DNA from: Neglectibacter timonensis
GTDB lineage: Bacteria > Bacillota > Clostridia > Oscillospirales > Acutalibacteraceae
Length of the DNA stretch: 64,000 nt
Assembly (NCBI RefSeq): GCF_900048895.1
Contig: NZ_LT160640.1
Location: forward strand, 372,001-436,000
Direction of reading: 5' to 3'
The notes under the pieces were generated by a model that did not search any database, was not told the DNA's origin, and saw only the letters and a list, made by a program, of their open reading frames with translations. A program made the position numbers and the translations under genes. Positions 16,067-23,767 of this stretch are shown in pieces; positions within the stretch are counted from its first letter, which is position 1; each line of letters begins with the position of its first letter.

Positions 16067-17275
16067 ATGAGTCAAAAAGAAAAACGTGCGTCACATGGCA
16101 GGCCGTCCCAGGACCAGGGGCGGCCCAGGCGGGAACCACTGCACGATAATTATTACTATGAGGAACCTCCGCGCAGAGGCCGCGACCCTTCGGGATATGG
16201 AAGGGATTTTGAAGATATTTCCAGTACCTCGTCCAGCAGCAGGCGGCATAGTCCGCCGTCCCAACGGACCGGGAAAAGAAAGAAAAAAGGAAGACGAACC
16301 GGACTGGCGGTGTTTTGTGTTTTTCTGGTATTGGTTGGTTTTGGTGCGTGGTACATATTCGGTTATCTTTTGAACGGCTTGACTATCAAGGGAATTGACA
16401 AGGATAAACTGGGAATTTCGGGAGATGTCCTCTCCGACGGCAGCATTAAAAATATAGCGCTGTTTGGTTTGGATGCCCGCGAAAATACAGATGAGGGCCG
16501 TTCCGATGCGCTGATGATTCTTACGGTGGACAACAAACATAAAAAACTGAAGCTCACCTCCATTCTGCGAGATTCCGAGGTTTCTATTGAAGGATATGGG
16601 CAGGATAAGATTACCCATGCCTATGCGTATGGAGGCGCGGAACTCGCAATCAGGACCATCAATCAGAATTTTCATCTGGATATCGAAGATTATGTAACTG
16701 TCAACTTTATTCAAATGGCAGAGATCGTAGACGCATTCGGCGGCACCCGGGTGAATATCAGTTATGATGAGGCCATGGAGATCAATAAGAACCTGGATAT
16801 GTTGGCACAGGAATCCGCAGACGCCAATATCCAGGAAAGTGATTTTATCTATGACGAGGGGGATGTTCTCCTCAACGGCAATCAAGCCGTAGCCTATGCA
16901 AGGATCCGGTATCTGGATGGAGATGATGTGAGGGCTTCGCGGCAGCAGAATGTGTTGAAGGGATTGATCACCCAATTGAAGCAGCTCAATAAGCTGCAGT
17001 ATCCGGAACTGATCCGTAAGGTGGTGCCTATGTGTGAAACCTCTTTAGATTTTGGGGATATCATGGGGCTTGCTCCCGTCATGCTCAGTGATTTTACCAC
17101 GGAAACCCTTTCCATCCCCAGCGGCGAAGAAGCCCCTGAGGATGGATATACCGATGAGGGCGCTTGGGTCTATGTGTATGATCTTGAGGCAGCCTCTCAG
17201 CATATCAGCCGTTTCCTCTATGAGGAGGATTCCCCATATTATAGACAGCCAGAGGATTCCATTGGAGAAGAATAA
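16067..17275 (+). CDS. LCP family glycopolymer transferase, copy 2
   Basis: This 402-residue paralogue of the preceding gene has a longer, Arg/Ser-rich cytoplasmic tail of about 85 residues, a single membrane helix near 88-112, and the same LCP motifs: NIALFGLDARE, LTSILRDSEV and ARIRYLDGDDVRASRQQ. Tandem LCP copies with differing cytoplasmic tails are common in Clostridia; the two may differ in polymer or regulation. GGGAGG precedes the ATG. Confidence 0.93.
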   Translation: MSQKEKRASHGRPSQDQGRPRREPLHDNYYYEEPPRRGRDPSGYGRDFEDISSTSSSSRRHSPPSQRTGKRKKKGRRTGLAVFCVFLVLVGFGAWYIFGYLLNGLTIKGIDKDKLGISGDVLSDGSIKNIALFGLDARENTDEGRSDALMILTVDNKHKKLKLTSILRDSEVSIEGYGQDKITHAYAYGGAELAIRTINQNFHLDIEDYVTVNFIQMAEIVDAFGGTRVNISYDEAMEINKNLDMLAQESADANIQESDFIYDEGDVLLNGNQAVAYARIRYLDGDDVRASRQQNVLKGLITQLKQLNKLQYPELIRKVVPMCETSLDFGDIMGLAPVMLSDFTTETLSIPSGEEAPEDGYTDEGAWVYVYDLEAASQHISRFLYEEDSPYYRQPEDSIGEE

Positions 17276-17299
17276 GAAAGCAAGGAAGTGCGTTGGTTT

Positions 17300-18217
17300 A
17301 TGAAGGACCCCGTATTAGTAATTATGGCGGCAGGTATGGGAAGCCGTTATGGCGGCCTGAAACAAATTGATCCTGTTGGATTACATGGGGAGAAGATCAT
17401 TGATTTTTCCCTCTATGATGCCAGACTGGCTGGGTTTCGCAAAGCGGTCTTTATTATCAAGGAGGAACTTCTTTTTGAGTTCCAGGAACATGTGTTCCGG
17501 CAGGCAGAAAAATATATGGATATTGAGTATGTTTTTCAGAAAAGGGAAGATATTCCTGAAGGGTTTTCTGTGCCGGAAGGGCGGGAAAAGCCCTGGGGCA
17601 CGGGACATGCGGCTCTTTGTGCCGCACGCAGCATCGATGCGCCATATGCGGTGATCAATGCCGATGATTTTTATGGACGAGAGGCGTTTCAGAAAATTTA
17701 TCAATTCCTCAGCAATGTTGGTAACGAAGAGAAAATGAGCTTCGCAATGGTAGGCTATTCTCTCAAAAATACAGTCACGGAAAACGGTTCTGTCTCCCGC
17801 GGTGTTTGTAAAACAGCGCAGGGGATGCTGAAGGGGATTGATGAACGCACCCAAATCGAAAAGAGAAAATCGGGAATTGCCTACACGGAGGACAGCGGTG
17901 AAACCTGGATACAGCTCCCCGAGGATACGGTGGTTTCCATGAATTTTTGGGGATTTACTCCCCCGTTTACAAAGGAATTAGAGCGGGATTTCGTTCGATT
18001 TTTTCGAGAGGATGTTCCCCAAAATCCATTGAAAGCAGAGTTCTTTCTTCCTTTTGTAGTGAACGATTTGCTTCGTGATGGCAGGGCGGAGGTAACGGTG
18101 CTTTCTTCAGCCGACAAATGGTACGGTGTAACCTATCAGGAAGATAAGGACACCGTTGTAGAGGCAATCCGTGCAATGACGGAGCGTGGAGAATATCCCT
18201 CGCCGCTGTGGCCTTAA
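17300..18217 (+). CDS. Sugar-phosphate nucleotidyltransferase family protein
   Basis: The N-terminus VIMAAGMGSRYGGLKQIDP is the NTP-transferase signature loop; GTGHAALCA and VINADDFYG supply the nucleotide and metal-binding sites. The 305-residue protein is in the family of GalU/RfbA-like enzymes that make NDP-sugars. Which sugar and nucleotide are used is unclear. ATG 17300 is favoured by family alignment; a GTG at 17288 is possible. Its position after the LCP genes suggests an NDP-sugar for wall polymer, an inference. Confidence 0.82.
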   Translation: MKDPVLVIMAAGMGSRYGGLKQIDPVGLHGEKIIDFSLYDARLAGFRKAVFIIKEELLFEFQEHVFRQAEKYMDIEYVFQKREDIPEGFSVPEGREKPWGTGHAALCAARSIDAPYAVINADDFYGREAFQKIYQFLSNVGNEEKMSFAMVGYSLKNTVTENGSVSRGVCKTAQGMLKGIDERTQIEKRKSGIAYTEDSGETWIQLPEDTVVSMNFWGFTPPFTKELERDFVRFFREDVPQNPLKAEFFLPFVVNDLLRDGRAEVTVLSSADKWYGVTYQEDKDTVVEAIRAMTERGEYPSPLWP

Positions 18218-18268
18218 CCGGAACGGTCTGATTTTTCAGAAATGATTTTTTTTACCAGGCTGCATAAT

Positions 18269-18463
18269 AGGGGATAGAACGGACAAAATAGATAGTAAGC
18301 AGCACGGTAAGCGTTTGCGTGCCTGAATCGAGAGATACCGTCCAACAGGACTGGAGCCCGCAAGGCCTTCAAAAGTATCTGTTCGAATTGGGCTCCAGTG
18401 TTGCTCGCCCTTTGGCAGCTTCGGTCTTTTGACCTGGTTTATGCCAAAGGGCCAATTTTTTTA
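18269..18463 (+). ncRNA. Candidate orphan structured RNA, about 195 nt, ending in a terminator
   Basis: This gene-free stretch shows GGAC/GTCC closing an arm (18281-18284 with 18340-18343) that contains ATAGTA on one side and GAATCGAGAGA on the other, capped by GCACG/CGTGC at 18302-18322. A perfect 9-bp stem CTGGAGCCC/GGGCTCCAG follows (18351-18398), then a long terminator. The AGTA/GAA and GAGAGA pieces recall the loop-E and kink-turn of T-box stem I, but no T-box sequence is present and the next gene is a tRNA. Function unknown. Confidence 0.5.
18407..18462 (+). terminator. Strong terminator of the orphan RNA
   Basis: GCCCTTTGGCA at 18407-18417 pairs with TGCCAAAGGGC at 18442-18452; an inner GGTC-TTTT-GACC hairpin sits in its loop, and seven T follow at 18456-18462. 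Confidence 0.85.
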
Positions 18464-18609
18464 TCAGGCTTTTTAGAAAAGTTACATGCATGATAGGCTT
18501 TTTTCATGCTTTCCTGACTTTTTCTACAGTGTGGCATTGTCAGTGTTCAGATTGCGAAACAATACTCTTCTGGTTTTCTAGGAAAGAAACGTTTTTTAAA
18601 GCTGTCGGC

Positions 18610-18638
18610 TTGATTTTATTTGCCTATTATGTTAATAT
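18610..18638 (+). promoter_or_regulatory. Promoter for tRNA-Leu
   Basis: TTGATT at 18610-18615 and TAATAT at 18633-18638 with a 17-base spacer, about 13 bases before the tRNA. Confidence 0.55.
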
Positions 18639-18651
18639 GAATAACATATTG

Positions 18652-18738
18652 GCCGCTATGGCGGAACTGGCAGACGCAAGGGACTTAAAATCCCTCGGTG
18701 GCAACACCGTACCGGTTCGACCCCGGTTAGCGGCACCA
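18652..18738 (+). tRNA. tRNA-Leu (UAA anticodon), CCA encoded
   Basis: An 87-nt cloverleaf: acceptor GCCGCTA pairs with TAGCGGC, D-arm GCGGAACTGGCAGACGC, anticodon arm AGGGA-CTTAAAA-TCCCT giving UAA, a long class II variable arm CGGTGGCAACACCG, and the T arm with GGTTCGACC. A discriminator A and encoded CCA end the gene. The long variable arm and UAA anticodon fit leucine. Confidence 0.97.
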
Positions 18739-18776
18739 GAGCTGCGGTGCGTAAATTACGCACCGCAGCTCTTTTT
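18739..18776 (+). terminator. Terminator of tRNA-Leu
   Basis: GAGCTGCGGTGCGT pairs with ACGCACCGCAGCTC around AAATT, followed by five T. Confidence 0.9.
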
Positions 18777-19035
18777 GGTTTTGAAGCTTTTTGCCCGGGA
18801 TCCTGGCAGAAGCTTTTACCGGGGTTATGAATCGAAAAGGCCGGAACCAATCATTTAGTTTTGCTCTTTTCTTGTTCTGTAAGTACTACGTGAGAGTGCA
18901 TTTTAAAGAAATACTCTGGGAAGATTGAAAATTTTTTGAGGTTTAAAATAATTCTGTTGCCAGCCAGCCCGTGCTTTCTGACAATGAAATATTGGAATGG
19001 CACGGAAAAAAATAGGCAAAAATTCGTTGCAGGCG
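18777..19035. other. Gene-free spacer between tRNA-Leu and glucokinase
   Basis: I see no ORF, hairpin or repeat of note in this AT-rich spacer. Confidence 0.4.
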
Positions 19036-19065
19036 TTTACTTTTACCGTCAGGATATAGTATACT
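19036..19065 (+). promoter_or_regulatory. Probable promoter for glucokinase
   Basis: TTTACT at 19036-19041 and TATACT at 19060-19065, spacer 18 (or TTACTT with 17). Confidence 0.55.
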
Positions 19066-19118
19066 TAAACTGATTGGGGACACCCAGAAATCTATTTGTA
19101 TCGAAGGAGTTATCGCTT

Positions 19119-20078
19119 ATGTATTATCTTGGTATCGACCTTGGCGGCACTAACATTGCTGTTGGCGTCGTCGATGAGAACAACAAGATCATTGCCCGTG
19201 CGTCCACAAAGACAAAGATTGAGACGGCGGACCAGGTGGCAGACGGCATGGCCGAAACGGCCTATGCTGCTTTGAAAAACGCAAATCTTACCCTGGATGA
19301 TGTGCCGTGGGTCGGTATCGGTTCTCCTGGAGCAGCCAACCGCGAGACCGGAGTGATTGAATTTGCAAATAACTTGCCCTTCAAAAACACGCCTCTTCAA
19401 AAGATGCTTTCAGATCGTATGGAAGGAAAGAAAGTCCTGTTGGAGAATGACGCCAATGCCGCCGCTTATGGGGAATACATGGCAGGCGCTTTGAAGGGGG
19501 CGGACAATGCAATTGCCATCACGTTGGGCACGGGCCTGGGTGGCGGAATCATCATCAATCATAAGATCTATTCCGGCAGTAATTTCTCCGGAGGCGAGTT
19601 GGGACATACGGTTATTGTAGTGGACGGCCGTCCCTGCACCTGCGGACGCAGCGGCTGCTGGGAAACCTATGCTTCCGCCACAGGGCTTATCAAGACTACA
19701 AAGCTTCATATGGAGAAAGCCCCGAAGGATTCCCCGTTGTGGCAGCTGGTTGGAGGGGATATCAACCGTGTCAGCGGACGCACCGCGTTTGACGCCATGC
19801 GTCAGGGCGACCCCGTCGGCAAAGAAATTGTGGATGAGTACATCAAATATCTGAGCGTAGGCATTGTGGATATGATTAACATCTTCCAGCCAGATATTTT
19901 CTGCATCGGCGGCGGTATCTGCAATGAGGGAGAAACCCTGCTTAAGCCGGTTCGCGAGTTTGTTGAGAAAGAACAGTATGCGATGAACTCTTCGAAGAAG
20001 ACGGTGATCTGCCGTGCTGAGCTGGGTAATGACGCCGGCATCATCGGCGCTGCGCTTCTTGGAAAGCAGGAGGAGTAA
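19119..20078 (+). CDS. ROK family glucokinase
   Basis: ROK glucokinases phosphorylate glucose with ATP at entry into glycolysis. The 319-residue protein starts MYYLGIDLGGTNIAVGVV (phosphate 1 loop), has ENDANAAAYGEYMAGA, ITLGTGLGGGIIINHKIYSG, and the zinc-type ROK motif CTCGRSGCWETYASATGL with clustered Cys plus an upstream His (GELGHTVI). GAAGGAG precedes ATG 19119, which is better than an upstream in-frame start at 19074. It is adjacent to an aldose epimerase, consistent with hexose use. Confidence 0.92.
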   Translation: MYYLGIDLGGTNIAVGVVDENNKIIARASTKTKIETADQVADGMAETAYAALKNANLTLDDVPWVGIGSPGAANRETGVIEFANNLPFKNTPLQKMLSDRMEGKKVLLENDANAAAYGEYMAGALKGADNAIAITLGTGLGGGIIINHKIYSGSNFSGGELGHTVIVVDGRPCTCGRSGCWETYASATGLIKTTKLHMEKAPKDSPLWQLVGGDINRVSGRTAFDAMRQGDPVGKEIVDEYIKYLSVGIVDMINIFQPDIFCIGGGICNEGETLLKPVREFVEKEQYAMNSSKKTVICRAELGNDAGIIGAALLGKQEE

Positions 20079-20082
20079 TACG

Positions 20083-21129
20083 ATGTCCATTGAGAAAAAA
20101 AGTTTTGGAACTCTTTCCGACGGCAGGGAAGTGACACTCTATACGCTGGAAAACAAAAACGGGCTGACTTTGGAAACCATCCCCTATGGCTGCCGGATTG
20201 TCAGGCTGCTGACCAAGGACCGCAACGGCGTGAAGGGTGACGTGGTTTTGGGTCACAATACTTTGGAAGAGTATTTAGGTGGCAATTTCCAGGGAACTTT
20301 TGTCGGCCGTTATGCCAATCGTATTGGAAAAGCGACATTCACACTCAACGGGAAGTCTTATCAGCTTGCTAAAAATGATGGAGAGAATACGCTGCATGGC
20401 GGTCCCGGCGGTTACCACCAGGTGCTTTGGAATGTGGATCAGGTGCAGGATGGGGACGAGCCCTCTATTGTTTTCTCTTATGTGAGCCCAGATGGTGACG
20501 AAGGGTATCCGGGAAAGCTTGAAATGACCGTTACTTATACCCTGACGGCGGACGATGGCCTTGCTATGGAATACCGGGCGGTTTCCGATCAGGAGACGCC
20601 CTTCAACCCCACCAATCATTCCTTCTTTAATCTTTCCGGCGATCCGCAGAAGGATGTACTGGATACCTCTCTGACCATTCACGCATCGCATGTGACTGAG
20701 GTGACGGATGACCTGATTCCCACGGGAAAGCTACTCCCGGTTGCAGGCGGACCTTTGGATTTTACTTCGGGTAAAAAATTGGGCGCCGATATGTTTTCAG
20801 AGGATCATTTGATTGCGCTGTGCGGCGGCTTTGACCACAATTTTTGTGTGGATGGCACGGGCTTCCGCAAGTTTGCCGAAGCTTGGGAACCGGAGAGCGG
20901 ACGCGTAATGGAAGTGTTTTCCGATCTCCCCGGCGTGCAGCTCTATACGTTTAACCGTGCAGGCGGCCTGATGGGGAAAGACGGAAATCCGATGCGGCCG
21001 CATACTTCGTTCTGTCTGGAAACACAATTTTATCCTGACTCGGTCAATCATAAGGAATTTCCTTTCGCATTTTTAAAGCCTGGGGAGCAGTTTGTCTCAA
21101 AGACAGTGTATCGTTTCTCAGCAAAATAA
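20083..21129 (+). CDS. galM: Aldose 1-epimerase (galactose mutarotase)
   Basis: Aldose epimerases interconvert the alpha and beta anomers of hexoses. The 348-residue protein has TIPYGCRIVRL, YLGGNFQGTFVGRYANRIG, NTLHGGPGGYHQVLW, FNPTNHSFFNLSG with a catalytic His, and LETQFYPDSVNH with the catalytic Glu near the C-terminus. AGGAGG lies in the end of glucokinase and the spacing is four bases, so the two are translated together. Whether it prefers glucose or galactose is not visible. Confidence 0.93.
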   Translation: MSIEKKSFGTLSDGREVTLYTLENKNGLTLETIPYGCRIVRLLTKDRNGVKGDVVLGHNTLEEYLGGNFQGTFVGRYANRIGKATFTLNGKSYQLAKNDGENTLHGGPGGYHQVLWNVDQVQDGDEPSIVFSYVSPDGDEGYPGKLEMTVTYTLTADDGLAMEYRAVSDQETPFNPTNHSFFNLSGDPQKDVLDTSLTIHASHVTEVTDDLIPTGKLLPVAGGPLDFTSGKKLGADMFSEDHLIALCGGFDHNFCVDGTGFRKFAEAWEPESGRVMEVFSDLPGVQLYTFNRAGGLMGKDGNPMRPHTSFCLETQFYPDSVNHKEFPFAFLKPGEQFVSKTVYRFSAK

Positions 21130-21137
21130 GGTTTCGT

Positions 21138-21162
21138 GGGGGACTGCCCTATGCAGTCCCCC
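21138..21162 (+). repeat. GGGGGACTGC hairpin after galM
   Basis: GGGGGACTGC at 21138-21147 pairs perfectly with GCAGTCCCCC at 21153-21162 across CCTAT. The same GGGACTGC core recurs at about 21182 and at 21316, giving alternative pairing partners within 200 bases. Confidence 0.6.
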
Positions 21163-21198
21163 ATGTTAATTCCATAGTGAGGGACTGCGGGTTCTCAC

Positions 21199-21342
21199 GG
21201 TCTGTAAGAAAGCGAAGGAGGAAAGAGAACATCAGAATTCCTCCTTTGCATTTGTTCTAAAACCGTGGCTAGTCCGTCATCAGACTGATTTGGAATGTGC
21301 TGTTTGATAAGCTGGGGGACTGCCCTGTGCGGTCCCTTTTTT
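21199..21342 (+). promoter_or_regulatory. Possible attenuator-like leader ahead of the Nudix gene
   Basis: CACGGT (about 21199) closes with ACCGTG (about 21262). Inside lies a GCGAAGGAGGAA arm pairing with TTCCTCCTTTGC. Downstream, GGGACTGC/GCGGTCCC at 21316-21336 plus six T form a terminator just before the GTG start. The arrangement could be an attenuator or just the galM 3' end with two terminators. Confidence 0.4.
21314..21342 (+). terminator. Intrinsic terminator upstream of the Nudix gene
   Basis: GGGACTGC pairs with GCGGTCCC over a CCTGT loop and is followed by TTTTTT. Confidence 0.75.
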
Positions 21343-21371
21343 CATAGAGAAATAAGAGAGAAGGATCTGGC

Positions 21372-21779
21372 GTGAAAAAGGAAAAATCCTGTGGTGCAGT
21401 GGTCTATCGTGAGACCGGAGAACAGATAGAAATTTTGCTGATACGGCATAAAAACGGCGGGCATTGGGCGTTTCCGAAAGGACATGTAGAAAAAAAGGAA
21501 ACAGAGGAAGATACGGCTTTACGGGAAATTCGAGAGGAAACCGGGCTGGAAGTTTTGCTGGATACAGGTTTTCGCAGGGTGGTTACTTATTTGCCGAAGC
21601 CCAATGTGAAGAAGGATGTAGTCTATTTTGCGGCACGCTTTCAGTCAGGCAGCCCCGAAGCCCAGCCTGAAGAAGTGATGGATATCGTATGGGCTTCTCC
21701 AGATAAGGCCCTTCAGCTGGTCACTTACCAAAACGATGTGGAAACGCTGGAAGCGTTTTTGGATTACGAGAAAAACTAG
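21372..21779 (+). CDS. Nudix hydrolase (Ap4A hydrolase-like)
   Basis: The 135-residue protein contains a complete Nudix box, GHVEKKETEEDTALREIREE followed by TGLEV, with the catalytic glutamates. The N-terminal KSCGAVVYRE and HWAFPKGHVE pattern is that of bis(5'-nucleosyl)-tetraphosphatase-type members. The exact substrate is not certain. The start is GTG with AAGGA upstream. It is convergent with prfC and shares a bidirectional terminator. Confidence 0.9.
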   Translation: MKKEKSCGAVVYRETGEQIEILLIRHKNGGHWAFPKGHVEKKETEEDTALREIREETGLEVLLDTGFRRVVTYLPKPNVKKDVVYFAARFQSGSPEAQPEEVMDIVWASPDKALQLVTYQNDVETLEAFLDYEKN

Positions 21780-21795
21780 TTTGATCAAGAAAATT

Positions 21796-21846
21796 CAACA
21801 AAAAAGTCCTTCTGCAGAGACTCTCTGCAGAAGGACTTTTTTGTTG
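21796..21846. terminator. Bidirectional terminator between the Nudix gene and prfC
   Basis: A 24-bp perfect stem with a three-base loop, bounded by CAACAAAAAA and TTTTTTGTTG, so it has an A-rich 5' and T-rich 3' side in either direction. Confidence 0.92.
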
Positions 21847-21850
21847 AAGA

Positions 21851-23446
21851 TTATGACCGGCTGAATTCAGAGAGCAGCAAGCCCTCATTGTGCTCCAATG
21901 CCCAGTTGATACTCCATTGGTTGGAAAAGAGCAAAAGATATCTGCCTTTCGTATCCTGTACCTTTTTGGTATCGGAAGTCAAATTGAGTTTTTTTAACTC
22001 TATTTCCTCGTTGTCGATCCAGCGGATGAACTGGAAAGGAAGAGTCTGCATATAAATATCCACGTTATATTCGTTTTCCATGCGGTACTGGAATACGTCA
22101 AACTGCAGGGACCCCACTACGCCTACGATAATTTCCTCCATGCCGGAGTCGATCTCCTGGAAAATCTGAATTGCTCCTTCCTGAGCGATCTGTGTAGCGC
22201 CTTTGACGAATTGTTTTCGCTTCATGGTGTCCTTTTGGCGTACCAGACTGAACAGTTCCGGGGCAAAGGTTGGAATGCCCTCAAAACGGATCTTTTTTCC
22301 GGGAGAACATAGTGTGTCGCCTATTGAAAAGACTCCCGGGTCAAATACACCGATGATATCTCCGGCATAGGCCTCTTCAATGATTTCACGACTTTGAGCC
22401 ATCAGCTGCTGGGGCTGGGAGAGCTTCATTTTGCGTCCGCCCTGCACATGCTCCACTTCCATGCCCTTTTCGAATTTGCCGCTGCAGATTCGGAGGAAAG
22501 CAATTCTGTCCCGATGGGCTTTGTTCATATTGGCTTGAATTTTGAACACAAAAGCGGAAAAGGCATCATCCTGGGGATCCACCACGCCATGAGAAGTTTC
22601 CCGGGATAAAGGGGGAGTGGTAAGCTTCAGGAAACTTTCCAGAAACGGTTCCACACCGAAATTTGTCAGTGCTGAGCCGAAAAAGACCGGGGAGAGCTTG
22701 CCGTGACGTACTTTTTCCAAATCAAACTCATAACCAGCCCCGTCAAGAAGTTCAACATCATCGGCGAGCGTCGTGTATAGGGAATCGCCTATGGCTTGCT
22801 TAAGAGCGGCATCCTCCACGGAAAAATCCTGTTCTTTTACCTCTTTCCGTCCCGCGTTTTCCCCTTCCGGTTCAAACATCAGCACCTCGCCTTTTTCCCG
22901 ATCATATACGCCTTTAAAATCCACCCCCGAACCGATAGGCCAATTCATGGGATAAGTGCCAATACCAAGTTCTTTTTCGATATCGTCTAACAGATCGTAA
23001 GGGCTTAGAGAATCCCGGTCCATTTTATTGATAAAGGTGAAAATTGGAATATCCCGCATCACGCACACTTTGAAAAGCTTTCTTGTCTGAGCCTCCACGC
23101 CCTTGGAAGCATCAATAACCATTACAGCGGAGTCGGCGGCCATCAAAGTGCGGTAGGTATCCTCAGAGAAATCCTGATGTCCGGGGGTGTCCAAAATATT
23201 GATGCAGTAGCCGTCGTATTGAAACTGCATCACAGAGGAGGTCACAGAAATACCTCGCTGCTTTTCAATTTCCATCCAGTCCGAAACGGCATGGCGGGAA
23301 TTTCGCTTTCCTTTAACCATTCCGGCCAGAGTGATAGCACCGCCGTAGAGCAGAAATTTTTCGGTCAGTGTTGTCTTACCGGCATCCGGGTGCGAAATGA
23401 TCGCAAAGGTCCGCCGGCGTTCAATTTCTTTTTTGGTATCAGGCAA
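21851..23446 (-). CDS. prfC: Peptide chain release factor 3
   Basis: RF3 is a translational GTPase that recycles RF1/RF2 after termination. The 531-residue protein shows the G1 loop SHPDAGKTTLTEK, the switch region with RNSRHAVSDWMEIEKQRGIS, G3 DTPGHQDFSEDTYR, and G4 FINKMD, plus the C-terminal RF3 region with QVDVF-like and RWI segments. Length is typical. The gene is convergent with the Nudix gene. A consensus promoter at 23656-23684 implies a leader of about 200 nt. Confidence 0.97.
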   Translation of the reverse strand: MPDTKKEIERRRTFAIISHPDAGKTTLTEKFLLYGGAITLAGMVKGKRNSRHAVSDWMEIEKQRGISVTSSVMQFQYDGYCINILDTPGHQDFSEDTYRTLMAADSAVMVIDASKGVEAQTRKLFKVCVMRDIPIFTFINKMDRDSLSPYDLLDDIEKELGIGTYPMNWPIGSGVDFKGVYDREKGEVLMFEPEGENAGRKEVKEQDFSVEDAALKQAIGDSLYTTLADDVELLDGAGYEFDLEKVRHGKLSPVFFGSALTNFGVEPFLESFLKLTTPPLSRETSHGVVDPQDDAFSAFVFKIQANMNKAHRDRIAFLRICSGKFEKGMEVEHVQGGRKMKLSQPQQLMAQSREIIEEAYAGDIIGVFDPGVFSIGDTLCSPGKKIRFEGIPTFAPELFSLVRQKDTMKRKQFVKGATQIAQEGAIQIFQEIDSGMEEIIVGVVGSLQFDVFQYRMENEYNVDIYMQTLPFQFIRWIDNEEIELKKLNLTSDTKKVQDTKGRYLLLFSNQWSINWALEHNEGLLLSEFSRS

Positions 23447-23655
23447 TGGTAGCCTTCCTTTCTAAAAATCCAATTTATAGTTGAACTCAAAATGACATCG
23501 TCCGGTTACATGGGACTCTTCCTTTCTTTGGGGAGACCAGCAGTTGTAAGCAAAGCAGGGTAAGTTTGATAGGAAAGATGGGTCATTAAAACCAATTTTG
23601 CGGTTTGCCCTCTGTCCATGTCCCTACCGTGCTTATCCCCCATAAGAGACAATAA

Positions 23656-23684
23656 ATTATAGCATATGGCCTGGAGAAATTCAA
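23656..23684 (-). promoter_or_regulatory. Promoter for prfC
   Basis: On the minus strand TTGAAT (plus 23679-23684) and TATAAT (plus 23656-23661), spacer 17. The leader from about 23649 to 23447 holds no gene and no fold that I could name. Confidence 0.8.
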
Positions 23685-23767
23685 GAATCTCAGCCAGGCT
23701 TTGACAGATTTCTAAAGCCTTTCATGATAGGTTGGATGACATAGAAAATGAAAGGATGTGTATTGTA

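Noticed and set aside
18269-18463. T-box riboswitch
   Set aside because: Stem I-like elements exist but there is no TGGNACCGCG-type antiterminator and no synthetase or amino acid gene follows.
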